Source: Comamonas sp. lk (GTDB taxonomy: Bacteria > Pseudomonadota > Gammaproteobacteria > Burkholderiales > Burkholderiaceae_C). From it: a stretch of DNA of 64,000 bases. The stretch's first letter is position 1. Each line of letters begins with the position of its first letter. The notes under the pieces are model-generated. The model saw only the letters and a program-made list of their open reading frames with translations, was not told the origin of the DNA and made no database searches. Location of the stretch: positions 1 through 64,000 of the forward strand of contig NZ_UOOB01000002.1 in assembly GCF_900564145.1 (NCBI RefSeq), given 5' to 3'. Shown piece by piece: positions 34,804 through 43,690 of this stretch. A program made the translations under genes and the position numbers.

Positions 34804-35547
34804 ATGTCACAGCCCACGCCCCCCGTTGCAAGCGCCCAGACTCGCGACAAGCTGTATTTGCAGCTGGCACGTCTGTTTCGCAACAAGATCACGACCGGTG
34901 AATGGGGTGTGGGGCAAAGCATTCCCACGGTGGAGGAGCTGGAGGATTTGCACAAGGTCTCGCGCACCACGGTTCGCATGGCCGTGCATGCACTGGTCGA
35001 TGAAGGCTTGCTGGAAACGCGCAAGCGCGGCGGCACCCGGGTGATGGGCCAGCCTTACAAGCCGCCGTCCTTTCTGCTGCCCACCAGCTGGAAGGAGCTG
35101 GTTGCCTTTGGCGAGCAGATTCAGCAGACCACGCTACGCACGATCAAGGATTCCGTGCCGCCAATTCCGTCCGGTTTCCCCCTGCCAGGCGAAATGGCCC
35201 CCGCCTATGTGCATCTGCTGCGCGTGCACACGCATGGCGAGGACCGCTTTTGCCTCTCCGAGCTGTACCTGGAGCAAACGCTTTACGCCCAGATTCAGCC
35301 CCAGCTCCAACGCGCCACGCTGGCCCAGGCCTTGGGCAGCCACCCCTCGCGCATTGCCACGGCGCGCCAGCACCTGAGCGTGGCCCCGGCCGATGAGTTG
35401 ATTGCCCAGCATCTGAGCGTGCAGCTGGGCACGCCGCTGATGCAGGCGCTGCGCTGGGCCTGCAATCCGCAGGGGCTGATCATCTACTGGGCCAAGGTGC
35501 GCTTCATCAGCGAGTACGTGCACATGGAAATGGACTTGCTCAAATGA
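34804..35547 (+). CDS. GntR-family regulator, HutC/UTRA subfamily
   Basis: 247 residues. A winged helix at residues about 18-80 (LARLFRNKITTGEWGVGQSI, then KVSRTTVRMAVHALVDEGLL) is followed by a UTRA effector domain (HTHGEDRFCLSELYLEQTLY through KVRFISEYVHMEMDLLK). Its stop overlaps the next gene's ATG by four bases, so it is translationally coupled to the 3-hydroxybutyrate dehydrogenase gene. It probably responds to a small acid from aromatic or ketone-body metabolism. The palindrome at 34746 is a likely operator. Confidence 0.9.
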   Translation: MSQPTPPVASAQTRDKLYLQLARLFRNKITTGEWGVGQSIPTVEELEDLHKVSRTTVRMAVHALVDEGLLETRKRGGTRVMGQPYKPPSFLLPTSWKELVAFGEQIQQTTLRTIKDSVPPIPSGFPLPGEMAPAYVHLLRVHTHGEDRFCLSELYLEQTLYAQIQPQLQRATLAQALGSHPSRIATARQHLSVAPADELIAQHLSVQLGTPLMQALRWACNPQGLIIYWAKVRFISEYVHMEMDLLK

Positions 35548-36350
35548 CCCAGTTCTCGCAACCTCGTCCCCACACCGGCCGCGTGGCCTGGGTCACCGGC
35601 TCCACCAGCGGCATTGGCTGGGCCATCGCGCAGCAGTTGGCCAGCGACGGTGCCGCCATTGCCCTGCACGGCCGCTCGGCCGCAGACGAGAAAACCCATG
35701 CCTTGCTGGCCGAGCTGCAAGCCCTGGGCGTACCGGCCCGCTACTACGCACTGGATCTGAGCCAGGGCGAGGACATTGCCCCGCTGGCGGCGCGCATTGC
35801 CAGCGAGCTGGGCAGCGTGGACATTCTGGTCAACAACGCCGGCATGCAGCATGTGGAATCAGTGCTGCAGTTTCCGCCAGCGCAATGGAACGCCATGCTG
35901 GCCGTCAATCTCTCGGCGCCGTTTCACAGCATTCAGGCCTGCGCGCCGGCCATGCTGGCCAAGGGCTGGGGCCGCATCATCAATGTGGCCTCGGTCAGCG
36001 GCCTGGTGGGCGTGGCGCGCAAGCCCGCCTATGTGGCCACCAAGCACGGGCTGATAGGACTGACCAAATCCGTGGCCCTGGAGCTGGCCACCACGCCGGT
36101 GACCTGCAATGCGATCTGCCCCGGCTGGGTGCTGACCCCGATGGTGCAGGCACAAATCGATGCCCTGGCCCAGCGCGAGGTGCTGGATGCCGACACCGCC
36201 TCCAGCCGGCTGCTGGGAACCAAGCAACCCTCACAGGCTTTTGTGACGGTGGAGCAGGTGGCCTCGCTGGCCAGCTACTTGGCCAGCGACAACGCAGCCC
36301 AGGTACGCGGCGCCCACTGGAACATGGACGGAGGCTTTGCCGCCGCTTGA
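35544..36350 (+). CDS. bdhA: Short-chain dehydrogenase, 3-hydroxybutyrate dehydrogenase type
   Basis: 268 residues with all SDR signatures: cofactor motif TGSTSGIG (about residues 19-26), NNAG, catalytic Ser in VASVSGLVG and Y-x3-K in AYVATKHGL. The late NAICPGWVLTPMVQAQI is typical of D-3-hydroxybutyrate dehydrogenase, which interconverts acetoacetate and 3-hydroxybutyrate with NAD. It is coupled to the upstream GntR gene and lies 108 bases before fumarylacetoacetase, whose product is acetoacetate. The neighbours support this assignment over a generic SDR. Confidence 0.8.
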   Translation: MTQFSQPRPHTGRVAWVTGSTSGIGWAIAQQLASDGAAIALHGRSAADEKTHALLAELQALGVPARYYALDLSQGEDIAPLAARIASELGSVDILVNNAGMQHVESVLQFPPAQWNAMLAVNLSAPFHSIQACAPAMLAKGWGRIINVASVSGLVGVARKPAYVATKHGLIGLTKSVALELATTPVTCNAICPGWVLTPMVQAQIDALAQREVLDADTASSRLLGTKQPSQAFVTVEQVASLASYLASDNAAQVRGAHWNMDGGFAAA

Positions 36351-36380
36351 ACGACAACAACGACAACAACGACAACAACA
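36351..36380 (+). repeat. Short tandem repeat (9-base unit, three copies)
   Basis: The unit ACGACAACA is repeated three times directly after the bdhA stop (36351-36377) and runs into a further ACAATC. It lies between bdhA and the fumarylacetoacetase gene; effect unknown. Confidence 0.7.
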
Positions 36381-36458
36381 ATCAAATCAATAGCTGACAG
36401 CGCATATGCGACAAGCGCTTCAAGCCGATTTCACGTATATCAATCCTAGGAGACAACA

Positions 36459-37772
36459 ATGGCTTTGAACGAAACCCACGACCCGGCCCTGCAAAGCTGG
36501 GTGGCATCTGCCAATACCGGCAGCAGCGACTTCTCCATTCAAAACCTGCCGTTTGCCGTGTTCCGCCGCAGCGGCAAGAACGAAGCCTTCCGTGGCGGCG
36601 TCGCCATTGGCGATCAGGTGCTGGACATGGCCGCCGTGCGCGATGCCCAGGCTCTGGGTGCCGAAGTGCAAGCCCAGGTCGAGGCGGCAGCGCAAGCCCA
36701 GCTCAACGCATTGATGGCCATGAGCCCCGCCCAGTGCGCGGCCCTGCGCCTGGCCCTGTCGCGCGGTCTGCGCCTGGGCTCGGCCCAGCAAGCCGCTCTT
36801 CAGGCTTGCCTCGTGCCCCAGGCGGAAGTCGAATACACCGTGCCCGCCAGGATCGGCGATTACACGGACTTCTACACCTCGGTCCATCACGCCACCAATG
36901 TGGGCAAGCTGTTTCGCCCCACCAATCCGCTGATGGAAAACTACAAGTGGGTGCCTATCGGCTACCACGGCCGCGCCTCCAGCATCCGCATCTCGGGTGT
37001 GGATTTTCACCGTCCCAACGGCCAGCTCAAGGCTCCCGACGTCGACCCCGTGCTCAAGCCCTGCAACCGTCTCGACTATGAGCTGGAGATGGGCATTTAC
37101 ACCGGCCAAGGCAACCATTGGGGCGATGCCATTGCCATTGAAGCGGCCGAGAACCACATCTTCGGCCTGTGCCTGCTCAACGACTGGTCGGCCCGCGACG
37201 TGCAGGCCTGGGAATACCAGCCCCTGGGCCCGTTTCTGTCCAAGAACTTCGCCACCAGCATCTCGCCCTGGATCGTGACTCTGGAAGCGCTGGCCCCCTA
37301 CCGCACGGCCTTCACCCGCCCTGCCGAAGATCCCCAGCCCATGCCCTATCTGAGCTCGCAGGCCAACCGCGAACAGGGCGCGCTCGATGTGCAGCTCACC
37401 GTCGCCATTCAGACGCCCCAGATGCGTGCAGCCGGCCAGCCTGCCGCCCAGATCACCCAGACCAGCTACCGCCACGCCTACTGGACCATGGCCCAGCTGA
37501 TGGCCCACCACAGCGTCAACGGCTGTGATCTGCAGCCCGGCGATCTGCTGGGCACGGGCACGCTCTCCGGCCCCACCACGTCCGAAGCCGGCGCGCTGCT
37601 GGAAATCACCGAAGGCGGCAAAAAGCCGCTGACCCTGCCCAATGGCGAAACCCGCACTTTTTTGCTGGACGGCGATGCCGTGGTCTTTACCGGCTGGTGC
37701 GAAAAGCCCGGTGCTGCTCGCATAGGCTTTGGCGAATGCCGCGCCACCGTGCTGCCTGCGCGCCAGGCCTGA
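36459..37772 (+). CDS. fahA: Fumarylacetoacetase
   Basis: 437 residues, the usual family length. It hydrolyses 4-fumarylacetoacetate to fumarate and acetoacetate, the last step of tyrosine/homogentisate breakdown. The N-terminal FAH domain is followed by the catalytic domain with YTDFYTSVHHATNVGKLF, PIGYHGRASSI, the metal-binding ELEMGIYTG and FGLCLLNDWSARDVQAWEY. TAGGAGACAACA before the ATG is a strong ribosome site. Homogentisate dioxygenase is not in the window. It follows a 3-hydroxybutyrate dehydrogenase gene, which would use the acetoacetate product. Confidence 0.92.
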   Translation: MALNETHDPALQSWVASANTGSSDFSIQNLPFAVFRRSGKNEAFRGGVAIGDQVLDMAAVRDAQALGAEVQAQVEAAAQAQLNALMAMSPAQCAALRLALSRGLRLGSAQQAALQACLVPQAEVEYTVPARIGDYTDFYTSVHHATNVGKLFRPTNPLMENYKWVPIGYHGRASSIRISGVDFHRPNGQLKAPDVDPVLKPCNRLDYELEMGIYTGQGNHWGDAIAIEAAENHIFGLCLLNDWSARDVQAWEYQPLGPFLSKNFATSISPWIVTLEALAPYRTAFTRPAEDPQPMPYLSSQANREQGALDVQLTVAIQTPQMRAAGQPAAQITQTSYRHAYWTMAQLMAHHSVNGCDLQPGDLLGTGTLSGPTTSEAGALLEITEGGKKPLTLPNGETRTFLLDGDAVVFTGWCEKPGAARIGFGECRATVLPARQA

Positions 37773-37865
37773 CGGCCTTCAAGCCTTGAAAGAAACGGCG
37801 CAACACCGGTTTTTTCAAGGCTTGCCGCAATACCTGCGGCGATATCTGCATGCCACAATTGCGGC

Positions 37866-38996
37866 ATGTTTGCCGCCTCGGACCCATCTTCAGCCCCCGC
37901 ACTGGCTCCAGCCGATGCCGCCGCCCCTCCTCATGGCAACAGCCGCCTGCCGGCCTCGGTAGCCGGCGCATTTGCGGCGGCGGCCTACTCCATGCAAAAC
38001 GAGTTGAACCGCAGCCAGCTGGGCGATGACACGCAACCAGAACCTGCAGCAGCAGAGACCGGCTTGCTGCCCCGCCTCTACGCCAGCCGCCTGGGCAAAC
38101 ACTCGGCCGATTACTATCTGCGCCAGTTTCAACGCTTTGATGCACTGAACCGGGGCCTGCCCAGCTGGAATATGGCCGCCGCCTGCTTTACCCTGGCCTG
38201 GTGCAGTCTGCGCGGCCTGTGGCGCCAGGCAGCCTGGTATCTGCTGGCCGTGCTGGCCACGGCGGCCCTGTGGTTCTGGGGCTTGCGCCCCTTGATGCCG
38301 GCCACCATGGGCTATGGCCTGGCCGGCGCACTGTGGCTGCTGACCATGGCTGTTCCGGGCTTGATGGGCAATAGCTGGTACTGGCGCAAAGTGCGCGCCC
38401 AGACCCTGGAGGCCGTGAGCAGCAGCGCCACCGTGGCCCAGGCCCACGCCCAACTGGCGGCACAGGCCATCACGCCCAGACACCAAGCCCTGGCCCTGCT
38501 GGTACTGGCCTTGCCGCTGGCTGCGGCTGCCGGAGCAGGTCTGGCACTGCTGCCCCAGACCACGAGCAGCCCTGCGCCCGAAGCCGCACGCGCACCCGCT
38601 ATCGCCCCACCGCCACCAGTTGTCCAACCCGAAGTCCCTGCTGCGCCCGTCATTCCCGAGGTTCCAGCGACACCGGCAGAGCCAAGCGAAGAGGCATTGC
38701 CTACAGAGCCCCCGGCTGCCGAGCCTGCTCCCAGTGCCGCCAGCGAAAATACAGGGCTTGAACCCGGCCGCTTTTACGTGAATGTGGGCACCTTCTCCGA
38801 TCCGGACGAAGCGGGCCAGGCCCTGGCCTTGATGGAAAAATCCAAGCTGCCGGCCCTGGTGCAGACCTTGCCCAGCAACAAAGGCGATGTCAGCCGCATT
38901 CGCTCAGGCCCGTTCAACAGCCAGAAGCGGGCTGAAAGAGCCGTTCGCAAGCTCAAACCGCTGAAGTTGCAAACCAGTATTTTTCAGCACGAATAA
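37866..38996 (+). CDS. SPOR-domain membrane protein
   Basis: 376 residues. A Pro/Ala-rich N-terminus is followed by a membrane region (FTLAWCSLRGLWRQAAWYLL, then AALWFWGLRPL and LWLLTMAVPGLMG), another membrane segment near residue 220 (LALLVLALPLAAAAGAGLAL), a Pro/Glu-rich linker and a C-terminal SPOR domain (GRFYVNVGTFSDPDEAGQAL ... RIRSGPFNSQKRAERAV). SPOR domains bind denuded glycan strands at the division site. The membrane part resembles small DUF2628-like proteins; the fusion is probably envelope-related. There is no good ribosome site before 37866, so the start is uncertain. Confidence 0.78.
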   Translation: MFAASDPSSAPALAPADAAAPPHGNSRLPASVAGAFAAAAYSMQNELNRSQLGDDTQPEPAAAETGLLPRLYASRLGKHSADYYLRQFQRFDALNRGLPSWNMAAACFTLAWCSLRGLWRQAAWYLLAVLATAALWFWGLRPLMPATMGYGLAGALWLLTMAVPGLMGNSWYWRKVRAQTLEAVSSSATVAQAHAQLAAQAITPRHQALALLVLALPLAAAAGAGLALLPQTTSSPAPEAARAPAIAPPPPVVQPEVPAAPVIPEVPATPAEPSEEALPTEPPAAEPAPSAASENTGLEPGRFYVNVGTFSDPDEAGQALALMEKSKLPALVQTLPSNKGDVSRIRSGPFNSQKRAERAVRKLKPLKLQTSIFQHE

Positions 38997-39025
38997 GCAT
39001 CAAGCCCTTGCTGAATAATCGGTGA

Positions 39026-39063
39026 AAGCTCTTATATTCATAGCAAATCATTTGCAAGAGCTT
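39026..39063. repeat. Intergenic inverted repeat
   Basis: AAGCTCTT (39026-39033) and AAGAGCTT (39056-39063) flank a spacer containing TATTCATAG. It resembles other intergenic repeats in this window at 22521 and 49358, so it may be a member of a dispersed family. Confidence 0.5.
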
Positions 39064-39153
39064 GCACTTTGCTCAACCTGCTTACCCTAAGCAAGCCGAT
39101 AGCGGCGCTCAGTCGCGCTATGGTGTGCGCAGAACAACGACGATGCCCTCACC

Positions 39154-39498
39154 ATGCCCGCTGCAAATCTCCCTTTCTCCCGTCTGAGCCTTGGCACGAT
39201 TGGCACGCTCAGTCTTGCCCTGCTGCTGTCCGCCTGCGCCGGCACCGGCGGCCCTGTCGGCAATACGGCGGCCACGCCCGCACCACGCCCCACGCAGATC
39301 TGCAATGCGCAGGCGGTGCAATCGTTCATCGGCCACAACACGGCGGCCTCCACCCTGGAAACAGCCCGCAAGAAATCGGGCTCCTACATGGTGCGCGTGC
39401 TGCGCGAGAATCAGCCCGCCACCATGGAATACAACCAGGAGCGGCTCAACGTCATCACCAATGAGGCCGGCAAGATCATCGCCCTGCGCTGCGGTTAA
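39154..39498 (+). CDS. I78-family peptidase-inhibitor-like lipoprotein
   Basis: 114 residues. The signal sequence ends in a lipobox, LSAC, so it is a lipoprotein. The mature part matches the I78 inhibitor family: CNAQAVQSFIGHNTAAS, then SGSYMVRVLRENQPATMEYN and the closing NVITNEAGKIIALRCG. The two cysteines (near the lipidated part and at the C-terminus) are expected to bridge. It may protect the cell from secreted serine proteases. A terminator shared with hemW follows. Confidence 0.82.
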   Translation: MPAANLPFSRLSLGTIGTLSLALLLSACAGTGGPVGNTAATPAPRPTQICNAQAVQSFIGHNTAASTLETARKKSGSYMVRVLRENQPATMEYNQERLNVITNEAGKIIALRCG

Positions 39499-39519
39499 AG
39501 CGCGCAAGCTGCCATCAAA

Positions 39520-39546
39520 AAAGGACGCAAGATGCGTCCTTTTTTT
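39520..39546. terminator. Bidirectional terminator between the I78 gene and hemW
   Basis: AAAGGACGCA (39520-39529) pairs with TGCGTCCTTT (39533-39542), with T residues on one side and A residues on the other, so it can end transcription from both convergent genes. Confidence 0.85.
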
Positions 39547-39564
39547 GGGGTCCTGCCGACAGGC

Positions 39565-40809
39565 TCACACCGCCAGAAACAGCTCCTGCAGGTCATTGAG
39601 GAAGTCAAAACCGCGCTCGGTGGGCACGACACGCCCCAGATCGCGGGTGATCAAGCCTTTGGCATGCGCCGCGTCCAGTCCCTTGGCAATGGAGGACATG
39701 GGCAGGCCGGTGCGCTCCATAAAGGTCTGCAGGGCAAAGCCTTCGCGCAGGCGCAAGGCATTGAGCATGTATTCAAACGGCAGATCGGCGCGCTTGACCT
39801 CGCTGTCCTGGGCCAGCGGCGTGCCGGCCAGCGCCATGTCCATATAGCGGTTCGGGTCACGGAAACGCACCTGGCGAGCTATGCGGTGGGCAAAGCTGAG
39901 CTTGCTGTGCGCGCCGGCGCCGATGCCCAGATAGTCACCAAACTGCCAGTAATTGCTGTTGTGAAAGCACTGGTGACCCGGCTTGGCATAGGCCGAGACC
40001 TCATAGCGCTGCATGCCCGCCGTGCCGGTGCTGGCGGTGATCAGATCCAGCATGTCGTAGGCCGTATCGTCCTCGGGCACCACGGGTGGGTACTTGGCAA
40101 AGTAGGTGTTAGGCTCGATGGTCAGGTGGTAGATGGACAGGTGCGGCGGCGCAAACGAGAGCGCGGTATCCACATCGCGCTGCAGATCCGCCAGAGACTG
40201 GCCGGGCAGCGCATACATCAGATCGATGTTGAAGGTCTCGAAATTGTCGGCCGCCTCGCGCACCGCAGCCTGAGCCTGGGCCGCGTCATGCACTCGGCCT
40301 ACGGACTGCAGAAAGCGGTCATCAAAGCTTTGTACACCGACGGACAGGCGGTTCACCCCCGCTGCCCGGAAAGCCTTGAAGCGGTCTTTCTCAAAGGTGC
40401 CGGGGTTGGCCTCCATGGTGATTTCGCAATCGGGCTCCATGCGCAGCCGTGCCCGCAAACCGGCAATCAGCTTGTCTATGCTTTCGGGTGAAAACAGGCT
40501 GGGCGTGCCGCCGCCCATGAACACGCTGTGCACCGTGCGCCCCCAGATCAGCGGCAGCGCGCTTTCCAGGTCGGCCATCAGGGCGTCGATATAGCGATCT
40601 TCAGGCAAGGCCGCCGCACCGCCCTTGCGATGCTCATGGGAGTTGAAATCGCAATACGGGCATTTTTTGAGGCACCAGGGCAGGTGCACATACAGCGACA
40701 GCGGCGGCAAACTGCCCAGCTGCAGCGTGCCGGGGCGCATGTAATGCTGAATATCGCGCTGAACGGCGACTTCGGCGGCATCGGTAGTGTGGGGCTGTAT
40801 AGGAATCAT
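39565..40809 (-). CDS. hemW: HemW, radical SAM heme chaperone
   Basis: 414 residues from the ATG at 40809; the longer frame runs into a repeat and lacks family residues. The radical SAM motif C-x3-C-x2-C is at CLKKCPYC. GGGTPSLF follows, as does the family's ANPGTFEKDRF and RLSVGVQSFDD. A C-terminal HemN-like domain ends with RLREGFALQTF and GRVVPTERGFDFLNDL. The missing extra cysteine of true HemN and the length of about 410 point to HemW, which delivers heme to respiratory enzymes, rather than oxygen-independent coproporphyrinogen oxidase. rdgB lies upstream on the same strand. Confidence 0.9.
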   Translation of the reverse strand: MIPIQPHTTDAAEVAVQRDIQHYMRPGTLQLGSLPPLSLYVHLPWCLKKCPYCDFNSHEHRKGGAAALPEDRYIDALMADLESALPLIWGRTVHSVFMGGGTPSLFSPESIDKLIAGLRARLRMEPDCEITMEANPGTFEKDRFKAFRAAGVNRLSVGVQSFDDRFLQSVGRVHDAAQAQAAVREAADNFETFNIDLMYALPGQSLADLQRDVDTALSFAPPHLSIYHLTIEPNTYFAKYPPVVPEDDTAYDMLDLITASTGTAGMQRYEVSAYAKPGHQCFHNSNYWQFGDYLGIGAGAHSKLSFAHRIARQVRFRDPNRYMDMALAGTPLAQDSEVKRADLPFEYMLNALRLREGFALQTFMERTGLPMSSIAKGLDAAHAKGLITRDLGRVVPTERGFDFLNDLQELFLAV

Positions 40810-40902
40810 GGGGAATAGTTCTCGACAGAACCGATGCAGCTCAAACTGGCACGCCCCGAGCCAGAGATGCCAAGCAAGGGCCGCCCCGCAGCGAGGGCAT
40901 CG

Positions 40903-40952
40903 TCCCCCTCCCGAAGAGAGAGGGGGAAGCCGCAAAGCGGCTCAGGGGGACT
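40903..40952. repeat. Two-hairpin intergenic repeat typical of Comamonadaceae
   Basis: The segment has a first hairpin, CCCCCTC with GAGGGGG, directly followed by a second, GCCGC-AAA-GCGGC, and ends in CAGGGGG. Near-identical two-hairpin elements are scattered through Acidovorax, Delftia and Comamonas intergenic regions. It lies between hemW and rdgB. Confidence 0.65.
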
Positions 40953-40955
40953 AAT

Positions 40956-41555
40956 TTATAACCAGCGCTCTCGCACCATGGCCAGCATTTTCTGCGAAGA
41001 ACGGCCGCGATGGCTGTGCGCATGCTTGACCTCGGGGCTCATCTCGGCAAACGTCATGCCCACTTCAGGCAGATACATCACGGGATCAAAGCCAAAACCC
41101 TGGTTGCCCCGGCGCTCGGTGGTGATCAGACCTTGCACCCGGCCCACGGCGATCAGGGGCTCGGGGTCCTTGGGTGAACGCACGGCGACCAGCGTGCTGA
41201 CCATGGCGGCGCGGCGGTTCTCCACGCCTTGCAGCTGCTCCAGAATCGCCAGCACATTGTTGTCGTCGCTTTTCTCGTAACCGAACTGCGTGCAGTAGTA
41301 AGCGGTGTCCACGCCGGGCAGGCCACCGAAGTGGTCCACGCACAGGCCGGCGTCGTCGGCAATCGCGGGCAGACCGGTGTGCTCGGCGGCAAAACGCGCC
41401 TTGGACAAGGCATTTTCCACAAACGTGCCATAAGGCTCGGGCGCTTCGCCTTCAAACAGGTCGCCCTGGCAAATCAGTTCCACACCCAGGGGAGCAAACA
41501 TGGCCTGGAGTTCGGCCAGCTTGCCGCGATTATTGGAGGCCAATACAATTTTCAT
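40956..41555 (-). CDS. rdgB: RdgB/HAM1 non-canonical purine NTP pyrophosphatase
   Basis: 199 residues, the normal length. It hydrolyses XTP, dITP and related nucleotides to the monophosphate. Family marks are the N-terminal VLASNNRGKLAEL, the catalytic DDAGLCVDHFGGLPGVDTAY, GNQGFGFDPVMYLPE and the C-terminal SHRGRSSQKM. It is transcribed in the same direction as hemW, with a repeat between them. rdgB-hemW is a common neighbour pair. Confidence 0.93.
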   Translation of the reverse strand: MKIVLASNNRGKLAELQAMFAPLGVELICQGDLFEGEAPEPYGTFVENALSKARFAAEHTGLPAIADDAGLCVDHFGGLPGVDTAYYCTQFGYEKSDDNNVLAILEQLQGVENRRAAMVSTLVAVRSPKDPEPLIAVGRVQGLITTERRGNQGFGFDPVMYLPEVGMTFAEMSPEVKHAHSHRGRSSQKMLAMVRERWL

Positions 41556-41679
41556 GATAAAAATCCACGCAAACCCAATTAAAGGCTGCGTATATAGCTA
41601 TATATTAAGTAGCAGATCACAGTCTGCGCACCGGCAGCACTGGTGAGCGATGGCAGGCTGCGGGCAGCAAGCCTGCGAC

Positions 41680-42585
41680 TCAGGATCTGACTTTTTGCCG
41701 CTCGGCAGAACGGCGAATGGCTTCATTGATCTCGGCGATTGAGCGTTCAATGGCCTCGTCATTGAGCTCATCCTCGCACGCATCGAGCGGCCCCATCTGT
41801 ATCGTGGATTCAAAACCCGACACATCAATCTCCTGGGTTGAGACAGACGAGGGTTCGCAAACACTGGGCGTTTCCCACTCCATGGCAAGAACGGTGACAT
41901 TGTCGCTGGAATCGCCGGCACGGCGCAGCGCAGCCTCCACCAGCGCCGGCACGGACTTGGCCACCGGCTGCTTTTCCAGACACTGCAGCATCTCCTGCGT
42001 CTGCACGCTGCTCCACAAGCCGTCCGAGCACAGCAGCAGCTGATCGCCCTGCTCCAGCGGCCTGGAATCGCTCAGGTCATAAATCGGCTTGGAGGGCGAG
42101 CCCAGGCAGGTGAAGAGCACGTTGCGGTTGGCCTGGTTGACCAGGCTGGACACTTCGCGCATCTCGGAATAGGAGTGATCACGCGTGCGTTCCAGCAATT
42201 CGCTGCCGCGCACCCAGTACAGACGGGAGTCGCCGCAGTGAATCCAGGTTGCCACGCCATCTTGCACCACGGCAGCCACCAGCGTGGTGCGCGGCGTATC
42301 CACCATGTTCTTGCCGCTGGCGTAACGCAGTATCTGGCGATGGGCCTGCAAAAGCGCCTCCTCCAGAAAAGCCCGCGGGTCGTCCAGACCGGGCCGGGCT
42401 TTTTTCTGAAAATGAACCGACACCACCTGCAGTGCAATCTGGGCCGCGACCTCCCCTTCGGGGTGGCCGCCCATGCCATCGGCCAGCACAAACAGCGCGG
42501 CATCCCGCGTGTAGCTGTAGCCCATGCGATCTTCGTTGATGACACGTCCGCCACGGCGGCTGAGCTCGAATACCGAGAACTTCAT
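41680..42585 (-). CDS. PP2C-family Ser/Thr protein phosphatase
   Basis: 301 residues. The metal-binding motifs of PP2C are clear: ADGMGGHPEGEVAA (residues about 37-50), GDSRLYWVRG and LCSDGLWSSV. A C-terminal extension of about 60 acidic residues follows the catalytic domain. Its ATG overlaps the stop of the upstream kinase gene by four bases, so kinase and phosphatase are made together and probably act on the same targets. Partner proteins are not visible. Confidence 0.9.
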   Translation of the reverse strand: MKFSVFELSRRGGRVINEDRMGYSYTRDAALFVLADGMGGHPEGEVAAQIALQVVSVHFQKKARPGLDDPRAFLEEALLQAHRQILRYASGKNMVDTPRTTLVAAVVQDGVATWIHCGDSRLYWVRGSELLERTRDHSYSEMREVSSLVNQANRNVLFTCLGSPSKPIYDLSDSRPLEQGDQLLLCSDGLWSSVQTQEMLQCLEKQPVAKSVPALVEAALRRAGDSSDNVTVLAMEWETPSVCEPSSVSTQEIDVSGFESTIQMGPLDACEDELNDEAIERSIAEINEAIRRSAERQKVRS

Positions 42586-43616
42586 GGTTTGCGCCCATTG
42601 GCATCAGCCCCCGGCAAAGCGCCGGAGCCGCTGATCTTTTGTATGTTTTTCTTGGCGTCGTGCACCAAGGTATCCAGCTGCAGGCGCATGCGCTCGGCCA
42701 CGCTGAGCTTGGTGAAGCGGCGCTCGCCTTCTCGGCTCAGCTCTTTTTGCAGCGTGAACACGGATTGCGGCCGTGACAGTGGGTCCATGGCCATGCACCA
42801 CTCCACCACCTCGATGAGGTTGTCGGAATAGACACCGCGCAGCTTGCCGAAAGCCATCGACAGCCGGTCTTTTTCCTGGCGCTGAGGCGCTTCATTGGGC
42901 GGTATGCCCTGCATGCAGGCGTAGATGCAGGCACCGATGGCATAGATATCTGTCCAGGGCCCCAGGGTGGTGTCGCGCCGATACATCTCGGGCGCAGCAA
43001 AGCCGGGGGTATACATGGGACGGATGAAATTGCCTTCTTTGGACAGCACTTCGCGCGCCGCGCCAAAGTCGATCAAGACGGCCTTGTCATCCGGGGTGAT
43101 GAAGATATTGGCCGGCTTGATGTCCAGATGCAGCATCTTGTGCTGGTGCACGATGCGCAGCCCGCGCAACACCTCGTCGAACAGCGAACGGATGGTGGAC
43201 TCGCGAAACACTTTCTCCGTCTTGAGCTCTCTGGCCGTGACGATGAAATCCTGCAGGGTGGCCCCTTCCAGGTAGTTCATCACCATGTAGACGGTTTCGT
43301 TTTCGCGAAAGAAATTCAGCACGCTCACCACGGAGGCATGTGAAATCTGGGCGAGCGAGCGCCCTTCCTCGAAAAAGCTCTTGAGCCCGAGGCGGTATAG
43401 CGACAGTTTTTCAGGGGCCACTATCGGCTGCAGCTCGCCCGGGGCACGGGTGGCTAGCGAAGCTGGCAGGTATTCTTTGATTGCTACCTGATTGCCCTCG
43501 ACATCCAGAGCCAGGTAAACAATGCCGAATCCCCCCGAGGACAGCCTGCGCACCACCCGGTAGCCGCCAATTGTGCTGCCAGGCGGCAAAGGCGCTGGCT
43601 TGATCTTTGTAGACAT
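42582..43616 (-). CDS. Ser/Thr protein kinase
   Basis: 344 residues with a Hanks-type kinase domain. The glycine loop is SSGGFGIVYLA, the ATP lysine lies in AIKEYL, the catalytic loop is LHLDIKPANIFI and the metal-binding motif is LIDFGAAREV. LPMYTPGFAAPEMYR-like residues follow as activation segment. There is no membrane segment, so it is cytoplasmic. It overlaps the PP2C gene by four bases. Kinase-phosphatase pairs beside yicC are widespread in Burkholderiales. Confidence 0.92.
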   Translation of the reverse strand: MSTKIKPAPLPPGSTIGGYRVVRRLSSGGFGIVYLALDVEGNQVAIKEYLPASLATRAPGELQPIVAPEKLSLYRLGLKSFFEEGRSLAQISHASVVSVLNFFRENETVYMVMNYLEGATLQDFIVTARELKTEKVFRESTIRSLFDEVLRGLRIVHQHKMLHLDIKPANIFITPDDKAVLIDFGAAREVLSKEGNFIRPMYTPGFAAPEMYRRDTTLGPWTDIYAIGACIYACMQGIPPNEAPQRQEKDRLSMAFGKLRGVYSDNLIEVVEWCMAMDPLSRPQSVFTLQKELSREGERRFTKLSVAERMRLQLDTLVHDAKKNIQKISGSGALPGADANGRKP

Positions 43617-43690
43617 TTTTTACCGGTAAACCTCAAGGATGATGCGAAACCCGGATAATCGTGCAATTGCAAGCATCCATCAAAAGTCCA

